A stretch of 56,188 nucleotides of DNA, taken from contig DATLXM010000077.1 of the NCBI GenBank assembly GCA_035575835.1, forward strand, positions 1 through 56,188, in the 5' to 3' direction. Shown piece after piece: positions 24,586 to 34,498 of this stretch. A program made the translations under genes and the position numbers. Under the pieces are notes generated by a model. That model saw only the letters and a list, made by a program, of their open reading frames with translations. It made no database searches and was not told the origin of the DNA. Source of the DNA: Gaiellasilicea sp035575835 (GTDB taxonomy: Bacteria; Actinomycetota; Thermoleophilia; Gaiellales; Gaiellaceae). How positions within the stretch are numbered: the stretch's first letter is position 1; each line of letters starts with the position of its first letter.

Positions 24586-26208
24586 TCAGACCCGACGGCG
24601 GAGCACGCGGGCATCTCCGACGCGCCGGGTGACGCCGTCCGCGTCCAGCCGCTCGAGCAGGAGCTGCGCGTCACGGCGGCCGCAGCCGGCGAGGTCGCGG
24701 AAGCGCGCGAGGGCGATCTGTCCCGCGCTCCCGCACTCGGTGAGGACGAGCGCGCGAGCACGGTCGTAGGCCGCTGCCGAGACCGCGTAGCCGTCGCCGA
24801 GGCGAACGAGCCGCCCCGCTCCTTCCAGGAACCGGCCGAGCTCGGCATCCGCGAGCCGCGCCGCCCCCGGCTCGGCCAGGTCGAGCTTGGCGAGGATCGC
24901 CGCGGCCTCGGACTCGCGCGCGCCGAGGGTCGGGGCCGCCTCCGGGCGGTAGAGCTTCGAACCGCGGCGCTCGAACGGAAGCTTCGCGAGGACGTCGCGC
25001 GCCCACGGCTCCGTCGGGGCCGTGACTCCCGGGTCGAGCGGATCTGCGTGCGCGAGCTCGTGTTCCAGCCTGGCCCCCAGCTCTGCGAGCCAATCGTCCC
25101 CGAAGCGCCACTCGCCCTCGACGAGCACCGGCGCATGAATCGTCTCCTCGCCGCGCTCGACCCGTTCGAAGCGGGCGCGATCGGCGTGCCGCGGTGGGAC
25201 CGGGTCGAGCACGCGCCCACCCCCCACGGTCGTCGCCTCCCGCAGGACGATCCGATCGCCCCGCGCGGCGACGAGCGGCACCGCGAGCCGAAGCTGCGCC
25301 CAGCGCTCACCGGCCCGGACGACCCGCCCCAGCACCGACGACGTCCCGTGATGGACGAGAAGACGCGCCCCGTCCACGATCGGCTCGAGCTCGTCGAGGA
25401 CGATGTCGAGGCGATAGCTCGGTCGGTAGGCGCCCGGCGCGACGAGAGCGTCCCCCCGTGCAAGACGCTGCCGTTCCACACCGGGGAGCGAGAGCGCCAC
25501 GCGCTGGCCGGCCTCCGCGCGGGTGACCGGTTCGTCGTGCACCTGCACGCTCCGGACGCGGACGTCGATCCCGCGCGGCTCGACCCGGAGCCTGTCCCCG
25601 TCCCCGACCGACCCCGACCAGAGCGTCCCCGTGACGACGGTTCCGATCCCGGGGAGCGTGAAGACACGGTCGACGTACAGCCGCGCCGGGTCGTCCACGT
25701 CGTGCCGATCCAGGATGAGGTCCGCCGCGCGGCCGAGCGCCGCGCGCAGCTCGTCGAGGCCGGCGCCGGTCTTCGCGCTCACCGCCACCACCTCGGCCTC
25801 CGGGACGAGCTCGCGGGCCTCCTCGAGCGCGAGCTCCAGCGCCTCCGGATCCACGGCGTCAGCCTTGGTCACCGCGACGACGCCGTGCTCGATCCCGAGC
25901 AGGCGCAGGATCGCCAGGTGCTCGTGAGTCTGGGGCCGCGCTCCCTCGCCCGCGTCGACGACGAGCAGGAAGAGGTCGATCCCGGTCGCCCCCGCGACCA
26001 TGTTCCGGACGAAGCGCTCGTGCCCGGGAACGTCGATCAGAGAGAGTCGGCGGCCGTCGGCGAGCGCGAGGGGCGCGTAGCCCAGGTCGATCGAGATCCC
26101 GCGCTCCTGCTCCTCGGGGAGGCGATCGGTGTCCTTGCCAGTCAGCGCCCGGACGAGCCAGGTCTTACCGTGGTCGATGTGGCCTGCGGTGCCTACCGTG
26201 AGCGACAC
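24586..26208 (-). CDS. selB: Selenocysteine-specific elongation factor SelB
   Basis: A 540-residue translation factor that carries Sec-tRNA to UGA codons with a SECIS. The EF-Tu-like G domain has G1 GHIDHGKT (9-16), switch motif ERGISIDLGYAPL, G3 DVPGHERF and G4 TKAD. Domains II-III run to about 345. The C-terminal winged-helix region, which binds SECIS RNA, includes GARESEAAAILAKLDLAEPG and FRDLAGCGRRDAQLLLERLDADG. E. coli SelB has 614 residues, so this one is short in the C-terminal part. The start overlaps the end of selA by 16 bp. Confidence 0.95.
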   Translation of the reverse strand: MSLTVGTAGHIDHGKTWLVRALTGKDTDRLPEEQERGISIDLGYAPLALADGRRLSLIDVPGHERFVRNMVAGATGIDLFLLVVDAGEGARPQTHEHLAILRLLGIEHGVVAVTKADAVDPEALELALEEARELVPEAEVVAVSAKTGAGLDELRAALGRAADLILDRHDVDDPARLYVDRVFTLPGIGTVVTGTLWSGSVGDGDRLRVEPRGIDVRVRSVQVHDEPVTRAEAGQRVALSLPGVERQRLARGDALVAPGAYRPSYRLDIVLDELEPIVDGARLLVHHGTSSVLGRVVRAGERWAQLRLAVPLVAARGDRIVLREATTVGGGRVLDPVPPRHADRARFERVERGEETIHAPVLVEGEWRFGDDWLAELGARLEHELAHADPLDPGVTAPTEPWARDVLAKLPFERRGSKLYRPEAAPTLGARESEAAAILAKLDLAEPGAARLADAELGRFLEGAGRLVRLGDGYAVSAAAYDRARALVLTECGSAGQIALARFRDLAGCGRRDAQLLLERLDADGVTRRVGDARVLRRRV

Positions 26209-27485
26209 GCGCGAACCGCCTCCGCGACCTCCTCGGCCTCCGCGTCCGTGAGCGTGCGGCAGTCGAGGAGGGTGCGGCCATCACGGACGAGCGCGACCAC
26301 CGGGGGGTCGTGCGAGCGAAGCGCTGCGGCGAGCCCCTCCTCGACCGCGCAGGCAAAGCTCGGAAGCTCCGCGAGCGGGAGCGCCCCGCCTCCAGTCCGC
26401 GCGACCGTCTCCTCGACGGTGCCGCCGACCGCCTCCGCGAGCGACTCCGCGCGCGAGCGGACGGCGCCGAGGCGCTCGCGCAGCATCCGCAGGACGGGAA
26501 TCTCCTCCGGCCGGTCGAGGTAAAGGGCGAGCGTCCCCTCTAGCGCGGCGAGCGAGAGCTTGTCGGCGCGCAGCGCCCGATGAAGCGGGTGCCGCCGCAG
26601 CTTCTCCACGAGCTCGGCGCGGCCCGCGACGATCCCGGCCTGAGGGCCGCCGAGGAGCTTGTCGCCCGAGAAGCAGACGAGGTCGGAGCCGGCCGCGAGG
26701 CTCGAGGCCGGCGTCGGCTCGCCGTCGACCTCGACGAGCGCCCCGGAGCCGAGGTCGTCCACGAGCGGGATCCCGTGGCGGCGCGCGACCGCCGCCAGCT
26801 CGTCGATCCGCGGCTGCTCGGTGAAGCCGACGACGCGGAAGTTCGACTGGTGCACCCGGAGGACGAGTGCGGTCTCCGGGCCGATCGCGGCCTCGTAGTC
26901 GGCGGCTCGCGTCCTGTTCGTCGTCCCGACCTCGCGCAGGCGCGCCCCCGAGCGGGCGAGCACGTCCGGGATCCGGAAGCCGTCGCCGATCTCGATCAGC
27001 TCGCCACGCGAGACGAGCACCTCGCGGCCCTCCGCGAGAGCGGCGAGCGCGAGCAGGATCGCCGCCGCGTTGTTGTTGACGACGATCGCCGCCTCGGCGC
27101 CCGTGAGCCGGCGAACGAGCGGAGCGAGGTGATCCTGGCGGGAGCCCCGGGAGCCGGTGGTCAGGTCGTATTCGAGGTTGGAGTAACCGCCCCCGATTTC
27201 CGCGACCCGCTCGAGCGCTGCGGTCGCCAGGGGCGCGCGCCCGAGGTTCGTGTGGATGAGGACGCCGCTCGCGTTGAGGACGCGCCGGAGGCTCGGCCGC
27301 CGCGTCGCTACGAGCTCCGCGAGCGTTCGTTCGACGAGGTCGCCGGGGTCGGCGCCGGCCCGGATCTCCTCGCGCGCCCGGTCGAGCGCGTCTCGGGCGG
27401 CGGCGAGCGCGAGCGCGCGCGGCTCCGCAGCCAGCCGCTCGTCGCGGAGGAGCTCGTCGACCGAGGGGAGGTCGCGCAGGCGCAC
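26193..27485 (-). CDS. selA: L-seryl-tRNA(Sec) selenium transferase
   Basis: A 430-residue PLP enzyme that turns Ser-tRNA(Sec) into Sec-tRNA(Sec) with selenophosphate. Landmarks: LPSVDELL at the start, NASGVLIHTNLGRAPL (about 71-86), GSRGSRQDHL, and the PLP Lys276 in CFSGDKLLGGPQAG. Start GTG 27485. It overlaps selB by 16 bp, the usual selAB arrangement. selD, which makes selenophosphate, is not in the window. It diverges from the VanW-like gene across a 49-bp gap with an inverted repeat. Confidence 0.96.
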   Translation of the reverse strand: MRLRDLPSVDELLRDERLAAEPRALALAAARDALDRAREEIRAGADPGDLVERTLAELVATRRPSLRRVLNASGVLIHTNLGRAPLATAALERVAEIGGGYSNLEYDLTTGSRGSRQDHLAPLVRRLTGAEAAIVVNNNAAAILLALAALAEGREVLVSRGELIEIGDGFRIPDVLARSGARLREVGTTNRTRAADYEAAIGPETALVLRVHQSNFRVVGFTEQPRIDELAAVARRHGIPLVDDLGSGALVEVDGEPTPASSLAAGSDLVCFSGDKLLGGPQAGIVAGRAELVEKLRRHPLHRALRADKLSLAALEGTLALYLDRPEEIPVLRMLRERLGAVRSRAESLAEAVGGTVEETVARTGGGALPLAELPSFACAVEEGLAAALRSHDPPVVALVRDGRTLLDCRTLTDAEAEEVAEAVRACRSR

Positions 27486-27494
27486 GGCCAAAGT

Positions 27495-27509
27495 GTACGG
27501 CGACCGTAC
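27495..27509. promoter_or_regulatory. Inverted repeat in the selA / vanW-like divergent gap
   Basis: GTACGG and CCGTAC are separated by CGA, a perfect 6-bp dyad located 10 bp upstream of the selA start and 26 bp upstream of the VanW-like start. It could be an operator shared by both genes, or chance. Confidence 0.4.
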
Positions 27510-27534
27510 GGGTCTCCTGCTTGAATAGGCCGCG

Positions 27535-29223
27535 ATGAGCAGGCGTTTCCGGATCGCAAGCATGGGCGCCCTCGCTGCGGTGCTCGGCGCCGCCGTGTCC
27601 GCTGTGGCGGTGCGGGACGCCATGTACGTGAACGACCCGCTTCCGGGTGTCGTCGTCAACGAGGCTCGGCTCGCGCAGGCCGTCCCCGTCTCGGTCGTGG
27701 GCGAGACCGCCGCAGTCGCACCGGGCCGCGTCTTCACAGTCGACGAGCGGGCCACGACCGCCGCCGCCCTCGCCGCCGGCCGCAAGTCCTTCTGGACGCG
27801 CATCCAGGCCCTCGTCGACCCGAGCCCCACACGCCGCGAGATCGACCCCGTTCTCCGCTCCCGGCCCGACGAGGCGCGCGCCCTCGCGGCCGAGCTCTCC
27901 GTCGGCCTCCGCAAGCCGAAGGCCGCGCGGGTGACGATGCAGGGGCTGGAGCCGCTCGTCGAGCCCGCACGGCCTGGCGACGCGATCGACGCGCGCGGCC
28001 TCGTCGAGGCGCTCCGGCTCGTCGCGCTCGGACGCTCCACCCGGATCCTCGCCCCGCTCACCCACGTCGAGCCGGCCATGACGACGGCGCTCGCAGAGGA
28101 GGCCGCGGCAACGGCGCGCTCGCTGGTCGGGCGACCGGTCGAGCTCCGCTTCGGCTCCGAGGCCGCAGGGACGCTCGCACCCGAACGCCTCGCGAGGCTT
28201 CTTCGGTTCACCCCGCGGGACGGCCACTACCTCGTCGCCTTCGACCGCGAAGCGGTGGCGGATGCGGTCCGGCCGGCGCTCTACCCATGGCGCAAGCGAG
28301 CCACGAACGCACGCTTCGCCGTCGAGGGGAACCGCGTCCGGATCCTCCCCTCCCGCCCCGGCCTCGACGTCAACCCGGCCGTCGCGCTCGACGCGGTCAC
28401 CGCCGCTGCATACTCGGGGGGCGGCCCGGCCACGCTCAGCCTCCGGCAGACGCGCGCCGACCTGACGACGGGCGAGGCAGAGAAGCTCGGAATCACCGAG
28501 CAGATCTCCAGCTTCACGACCGAGATGGGCCCCTCGTCGTCCAACCGGATCCACAACGTCCAGCTGATGGCCCGCTACATCGACGGCACGTTGATCAAGC
28601 CCGGCGCAACGTTCTCCTTCAACGGCTCCGTCGGCCCGCGCACGGTCGAGCGTGGGTTCCGCGAGGGCCAGATGATCATCGGCTCGCTGCTCGTGCCCTC
28701 GATCGGCGGCGGCGTCTGCCAGACCGCGACGACGCTCTTCAACAACGCCTTCGAGCTCGGGCTGCCGATCCTCGCCCGCCAGAACCACAGCTTCTACATC
28801 TCCCACTATCCGATGGGCCGGGACGCGGCCGTTTCCTGGGGCGGTCCCGACTTCGCGTTCAAGAACGACCTGAAGACCGGGATTCTGATCAAGACCTCGT
28901 ACACGACCTCGACGCTCACCTTCAGCTTCTACAGCACCGACCCCGACCGGAAGATCGTCTCGTCGACCGGGCCGCGCGTGAACTGGCGCTCTCCCCAGAC
29001 GACGTACGCCTACGACCCCTACGCACCCGCCGGCTCGGTACGCACGGTCTCGGGCTCGAACCAGTCCGGCTTCGACGTGACCGTCGGCCGGCAGATCTAC
29101 GAGGGCGGCAAGCTGCTCCGGCACGACTCGTTCACGAGCGCATACGTCGCGGTCGGCCCGACCCGGATCTACGGCCCGGGCCGCTCGATCCCCGGCCCGT
29201 ACTTCGTCCTGCCCCGCGTCTAG
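27535..29223 (+). CDS. VanW-family protein with peptidoglycan-binding-like domains
   Basis: A 562-residue protein with an N-terminal membrane anchor (ASMGALAAVLGAAVSAVAV, 9-27). A central part fits the putative peptidoglycan-binding repeats that precede VanW (RFAVEGNRVRILPSRPGLDVNP). The VanW domain lies around 330-470 (IHNVQLMARYIDGTLIKPGATFSFN, GGGVCQTATTLFNNAFELGLPI, HSFYISHYPMGRDAAVSWGGPDFAFKND). A beta-rich tail follows. It acts outside the membrane; the precise role of VanW domains is unknown. Start ATG 27535. Confidence 0.87.
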   Translation: MSRRFRIASMGALAAVLGAAVSAVAVRDAMYVNDPLPGVVVNEARLAQAVPVSVVGETAAVAPGRVFTVDERATTAAALAAGRKSFWTRIQALVDPSPTRREIDPVLRSRPDEARALAAELSVGLRKPKAARVTMQGLEPLVEPARPGDAIDARGLVEALRLVALGRSTRILAPLTHVEPAMTTALAEEAAATARSLVGRPVELRFGSEAAGTLAPERLARLLRFTPRDGHYLVAFDREAVADAVRPALYPWRKRATNARFAVEGNRVRILPSRPGLDVNPAVALDAVTAAAYSGGGPATLSLRQTRADLTTGEAEKLGITEQISSFTTEMGPSSSNRIHNVQLMARYIDGTLIKPGATFSFNGSVGPRTVERGFREGQMIIGSLLVPSIGGGVCQTATTLFNNAFELGLPILARQNHSFYISHYPMGRDAAVSWGGPDFAFKNDLKTGILIKTSYTTSTLTFSFYSTDPDRKIVSSTGPRVNWRSPQTTYAYDPYAPAGSVRTVSGSNQSGFDVTVGRQIYEGGKLLRHDSFTSAYVAVGPTRIYGPGRSIPGPYFVLPRV

Positions 29224-29226
29224 CTG

Positions 29227-29913
29227 CTACTGCCCGTCGGCCTTGTCGCGCTCGTGCGGCGAGCCGGGCCCGTTCCGCTCGTCGTAGCTCTCGACCACGA
29301 GCCGCACCGCCTCGGCCGGATCGTCGGTCACGTGGAGGAGCTCGACGTCCTCGGGCGAGATCATCCCGTCCGCGAGAGCCTCCTCCCGGACCCAGACGAG
29401 GAGCTCACTCCAGTAATCCGAGCCGAAGAGAACGACCGGGAAGTTGAGGACCTTGCCGGTCTGGATCAGGGTCAGCGACTCGAAGAGCTCGTCCAGTGTG
29501 CCGAACCCGCCGGGGAAGATGACGAAGCCCTCCGCCGCCTTGACGAACATCGTCTTGCGGGCGTGGAAGTGCTTGAAGGTCATCTCGATGTCGCAGTAGG
29601 GATTGATTCCCTGCTCGTGCGGAAGCGCGATGTTGAAGCCGACGGAGAGCCCGCCGCCCTCGCGGCAGCCGCGGTTCGCGGCCTCCATCACCCCGGGGCC
29701 GCCGCCGGTGACGACGGCGAAGCCGGCCTCGGCGAAGAGCTTCGCCGTGTCCCTGGCCCGGTCGTAGGGCTCGGTTCCTTCAGGCGTGCGCGCCGAACCG
29801 AAGATCGAGACGGCGGGCCGGTCGATCTCGAGCACCTTCTGGAAGCCGCCGAGGAACTCGGCAGCGATCACGGCGACGTCGTTCGCGAGGTCGTCGTGGG
29901 TGCGCTCGAGCAT
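29227..29913 (-). CDS. LOG-family nucleotide 5'-monophosphate nucleosidase (TIGR00730-like)
   Basis: A 228-residue Rossmann-like protein. GGGPGVMEAANRG (70-82) and PGGFGTLDE (134-142) are the two LOG/lysine-decarboxylase-like motifs that bind the phosphoribosyl group and perform N-glycosidic cleavage. Family members release cytokinin bases or break down nucleotides. I used ATG 29913; a TTG at 29937 would add eight residues. It is 4 bp from the end of the convergent VanW-like gene and 26 bp after the M50 protease gene. Confidence 0.87.
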   Translation of the reverse strand: MLERTHDDLANDVAVIAAEFLGGFQKVLEIDRPAVSIFGSARTPEGTEPYDRARDTAKLFAEAGFAVVTGGGPGVMEAANRGCREGGGLSVGFNIALPHEQGINPYCDIEMTFKHFHARKTMFVKAAEGFVIFPGGFGTLDELFESLTLIQTGKVLNFPVVLFGSDYWSELLVWVREEALADGMISPEDVELLHVTDDPAEAVRLVVESYDERNGPGSPHERDKADGQ

Positions 29914-29939
29914 CCGCCGGTCGCCGACGTCCTTCAAGA

Positions 29940-30779
29940 CTAGAGCTCGCGCTCGACGAAGCTCGCGCTCATTCCGAGCGTGAGCAGCGCCGCGAGGACG
30001 ATGTACGAGACGCCCACGATCACCCGGCGCCGAGGGGTGACGCGGTAGTACGCCTCGCCCTCTGGATGCTTCCGCTGCTTCCACCGCCGCCACGACTCGA
30101 GCCCGCCGAGGACGAGGATCAGGATCAGGATCGGGTTCGGCGCCACGAAGGCGAGCACGACGAGCGCGGCCAGCCCGACGATCCAGAGCGCCGGATGGAT
30201 CGCGGCGACGATCCGGCCGCCGTCGAGCGGGCTGATCGGCGCCAGGTTGAAGAGGTTCAGGAAGAAACCGGTGAACCCGAGCGCGACCAGGAGCTCGGAG
30301 TCGATCGACTCGCCGACGAGCCAGACGACAGCCGCGGCGAGGCCGCCGAGGATCGGCCCGGCGATCGCGACCTTTGCCTCGGCCCAGGCGTTGTCGGGCA
30401 GTTTCTTCAGCGTGATCAGCGCACCCAGGAACGGGATGAACATCGGCGCCGACACAGGCAGCCCCTGGCGCTTGGCCTCGAAGACGTGGCCCATCTCGTG
30501 TACGAAGAGGAGGAGCACGAAGCCGACCGCGAACTGCCATCCCCAGAGGAGCGCGTAGGCCCCGACCGAGACGAGCATCGAGCCGGCGACCGTGAAGAGC
30601 TTGAACTTGAAGATCGCGGCGAAGAGGAACTTGAGCTTCCAGAAGAGGAGCCCGATGGCGGCGATCGGCGCCCAGAGCTTGCGCCCGATGTCCCGGATCG
30701 TCAGCGGTTGCTTGATCGGGGAGTAGCCCCGCGGCGACTCCTCGGCTTCACGCGGCACATAGGGGTCGTACTGGGTCAC
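29940..30779 (-). CDS. Site-2 protease family (M50) membrane metalloprotease
   Basis: A 279-residue multi-pass protein. The zinc site HEMGH is at residues 94-98, inside the helix AVGFVLLLFVHEMGHVFEA. The second half of the site is NLAPISPLDGGRIV (Asp186). About six hydrophobic helices are seen. Family role: cutting proteins within the membrane, for example anti-sigma factors. The N-terminal 30 residues are hydrophilic and cytoplasmic. Start ATG 30779. Confidence 0.88.
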   Translation of the reverse strand: MTQYDPYVPREAEESPRGYSPIKQPLTIRDIGRKLWAPIAAIGLLFWKLKFLFAAIFKFKLFTVAGSMLVSVGAYALLWGWQFAVGFVLLLFVHEMGHVFEAKRQGLPVSAPMFIPFLGALITLKKLPDNAWAEAKVAIAGPILGGLAAAVVWLVGESIDSELLVALGFTGFFLNLFNLAPISPLDGGRIVAAIHPALWIVGLAALVVLAFVAPNPILILILVLGGLESWRRWKQRKHPEGEAYYRVTPRRRVIVGVSYIVLAALLTLGMSASFVEREL

Positions 30780-30807
30780 GCAGCCAGAGTAGCCGTCCCA
30801 AGACGTT

Positions 30808-31446
30808 CTACGAGCCCTGGCCGATCCACTCCTCCCCGCCCTCGTAGAGCTCCTTCTTCCAGAGCGGAACCGTCTGCTTGAGGGTGTCGATCGCGTCCCT
30901 GCAGGCCGCGAGCGCGTCCGCGCGGTGGGGTGCCGAGACCGCGATCATCACGCTCGGCTCGCCGATCCCGACCGGCCCGGTGCGGTGGTGGATCGCGATC
31001 TCGCTCAGCTCGTACCGTCCGTGCAGCTCGGCCGCCAGCTCGGACATCGCCGCTTCGGCCATGCCCTCGTAGGCCTCGTACTCGAGCCGGATCACTGCAC
31101 GGTCGCGCGAGCGGTCGCGGACGGTGCCGGTGAACGTCGCGATCGCGCCGGCGCCCGGGCGGGCGACCTCGGCGACGACGGCGTCGAGCGAGAGCGGCTC
31201 CGCGGAGAGCCGGAAGTCCCCACCGGAGACCGGCGGGATCAGCGCCACCTCAGCACCCTCGGCCAGAGCCGTGTCCCGCTCGGCGTACGCCTTGTCGAGC
31301 GCGTAGAGAAGGCCGGTGGGCTCGTCGCCGAGCTCGAGCGCCGCCCAGACGTCGCCGAGACGCGCGCCCTCCGGGAGCTCGAGCTCGCGCCGGCCGGTGC
31401 CCGCGCGCTCCCGCAGGCCGGCGAAGAGACGGACCGAGACCTTCAT
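30808..31446 (-). CDS. MoaD-MoaE fusion, molybdopterin synthase
   Basis: A 212-residue protein. Residues 1-76 are MoaD (ubiquitin-like; MKVSVRLFAGLRERAG, ending IPPVSGG). Residues 79-212 are MoaE (PLSLDAVVAEVARPGAGAIATFTGTVRDRSR, then HHRTGPVGIGE, and PLWKKELYEGGEEWIG at the C-terminus with the active-site Lys region). MoaD must expose its Gly-Gly end as a thiocarboxylate. Here it is internal, so processing after Gly76 is expected, as reported for mycobacterial MoaX. It converts cPMP to molybdopterin. No other moa genes nearby. Confidence 0.9.
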   Translation of the reverse strand: MKVSVRLFAGLRERAGTGRRELELPEGARLGDVWAALELGDEPTGLLYALDKAYAERDTALAEGAEVALIPPVSGGDFRLSAEPLSLDAVVAEVARPGAGAIATFTGTVRDRSRDRAVIRLEYEAYEGMAEAAMSELAAELHGRYELSEIAIHHRTGPVGIGEPSVMIAVSAPHRADALAACRDAIDTLKQTVPLWKKELYEGGEEWIGQGS

Positions 31447-31500
31447 CCACCGAGCGTACTTCTGTTGCCTCCGCGTTCGGCGCCTGTTAGGACCCGAGAC

Positions 31501-32151
31501 ATGACAGTCACGCTCGCGCGCACGAACCTGAACGACCAGGTCTACGAGACCCTCAAGCGTCGGCTCGTGCGCCGGGAGCTCGGCCCGGGCGAGAAGGTGA
31601 GCCTGCACGAGCTGGCGAGCGAGCTCGGGGTCTCGCGCAGCCCCGTCCACCACGCGCTGACGCGGCTCGTCTCGGAGGGGCTCCTGACGGTCAAGTCGAG
31701 GCGCGGCTATTACGTCACCGCCCTCACCGCGAGCGCCCTCGCCGACGGCTACGACGTGCGCCTCGGGCTCGAGCTGCACGCCGCGGAGGGCGCGATCGGC
31801 CGCGCCTCACCCGCGCAGCTCCGCCGCTTCCGGCAGCTGCTCGAGGCGACGACCGACGCGGTCTCGCACGAGGAGTGGGACACGGCGAACGCAGCCTTCC
31901 ACGAGCACCAGGTCGACCTGGCCGGAAACGCGCTCCTCTCCCGCTTCTACCGCGAGCTCTCCGTCAACCTGATGATGCAGGTGATTCGCGGCGGCAAGCT
32001 CGAGGCGGGTTCGTACCTCGCGACCGAGCACGGCGCGATCGTGGAAGCCTTCGAGGCGGCCGACTTCGATGCCGCCCAGTCCGCGATCCGCGCACACATC
32101 GAGACGGGGCGCCGGATCGCGCTCGACGCGCTCGCCGACGGGGTGCTGTAA
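31501..32151 (+). CDS. GntR-family transcriptional regulator (FCD type)
   Basis: A 216-residue regulator. The N-terminal winged helix is about residues 10-75 (LNDQVYETLKRRLVRRELGPG, then ASELGVSRSPVHHALTRLVSEGLL). The rest is the all-helical FCD effector domain with metal-binding-type residues (DVRLGLE, FHEHQVDLAGN, EHGAIVEAFEAAD). It lies only 11 bp before the methylmalonyl-CoA mutase gene, so it may control propionate or branched-chain metabolism. Start ATG 31501. Confidence 0.9.
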   Translation: MTVTLARTNLNDQVYETLKRRLVRRELGPGEKVSLHELASELGVSRSPVHHALTRLVSEGLLTVKSRRGYYVTALTASALADGYDVRLGLELHAAEGAIGRASPAQLRRFRQLLEATTDAVSHEEWDTANAAFHEHQVDLAGNALLSRFYRELSVNLMMQVIRGGKLEAGSYLATEHGAIVEAFEAADFDAAQSAIRAHIETGRRIALDALADGVL

Positions 32152-32162
32152 CACTCACGTCC

Positions 32163-33718
<1,556 letters not shown>

Positions 33719-33722
<4 letters not shown>

Positions 33723-34240
33723 CGCCCGTCGCCCAGCGAGAGTGCGAGCACGCGCAGGAGCCCCGCGAGCTGCTCGCGTTGCCGCGGGTCGAGCCCGGCG
33801 AGCAGACGCTCCTCATTCGCCACATGGGCGCGGAGAGCGCCGTCGACGAGCTTGCGCCCCGCCGCCGTGAGCTCGACGGTCGACGAGCGCCGGTCGCCCG
33901 GATCGGGCCGGCGCCGTACGAGACTGGCGACCTCGAGCGAGTGGAGACGCTTCGTCATTCCTCCCGTCGTCACCATCAGCGCCCGGCTCAGCGCCCCAGG
34001 GGTGAGTCGGTAGGGCCGTCCGCTGCGGCGCAACGACGCGAGGACGTCGAACTCGCCCCCGTTCAGGCCGTGCTTTGCGAAGACCTCCTCGAGCTCGCGC
34101 TGAAGAACCGCGTCGAGCCGGGAGATCCGGCCGACGACCCCCATCGGCGAGCGATCGAGGCGGGGAAGCTCGCGCCGCCACTGCTCGAGGATCTCGTCGA
34201 CGTGGTCGCTCATCTCCACGGGAGCATACGGTTTCGTCAT
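33719..34240 (-). CDS. MarR-family transcriptional regulator
   Basis: A 173-residue winged-helix regulator. Core: LDAVLQRELEEVFAKHGLNGGEFDVLASLRRSG, YRLTPGALSRALMVTTGGMTKRLHSLE (recognition helix), then VRRRPDPGDRRSSTVELTAAGRKL, the typical wing. Start ATG 34240 lies inside a 34-bp palindrome, so autorepression is likely. MarR proteins usually respond to phenolic or oxidant ligands. It diverges from a 63-codon frame at 34307. Confidence 0.92.
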
Positions 34241-34272
34241 ACCAGAAACCTTTCTAGAAAGGTTTTTGGTAT
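34239..34272. promoter_or_regulatory. 34-bp near-perfect palindrome, probable MarR operator
   Basis: The central 20 bp, AAACCTTTCTAGAAAGGTTT, is a perfect palindrome (34246-34265). Symmetry extends seven more bases on each side with one mismatch. It is AT-rich in a GC-rich region. It covers the start codon of marR and lies 34 bp upstream of the divergent frame. Confidence 0.8.
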
Positions 34273-34306
34273 GGTACTTCTGACACACCACGACAGAGGA
34301 GCCGCA

Positions 34307-34498
34307 ATGAGCTACCCGCAGGTCACGCAGTTCGAGACGGCTCGCCGCGAGGCTGAGTGGGCGGTCGCCCTGCGCCACGAACGGGGGGTCGGGACTCGGT
34401 GGGGCCTGTCCCTCCGCTCGCTCGGCTTCGCCGCGAACGCACCGGCGCCCCGCACGAAGCGGGGCGCCGGCACTGCAACGGACTGCGGGTCGACCTAG
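34307..34498 (+). CDS. Small hypothetical protein, divergent from marR
   Basis: A 63-residue frame from ATG 34307 with a good GAGGAG Shine-Dalgarno 7 bases upstream. The sequence MSYPQVTQFETARREAEWAV is protein-like, but the C-terminal half is rich in Arg, Gly and Ala and less convincing. It would be transcribed from the palindrome region controlled by MarR. Its TAG shares a CTAG with the stop of the PhoX-like gene. Could be the remnant of a longer gene. Confidence 0.45.
   Translation: MSYPQVTQFETARREAEWAVALRHERGVGTRWGLSLRSLGFAANAPAPRTKRGAGTATDCGST

Noticed and set aside
26281..29124. 947-codon open frame on the minus strand
   Set aside because: It is antisense to the VanW-like gene and an alternative frame of selA. 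Its composition is Arg/Gly/Ala-rich as expected for a GC-driven shadow frame.
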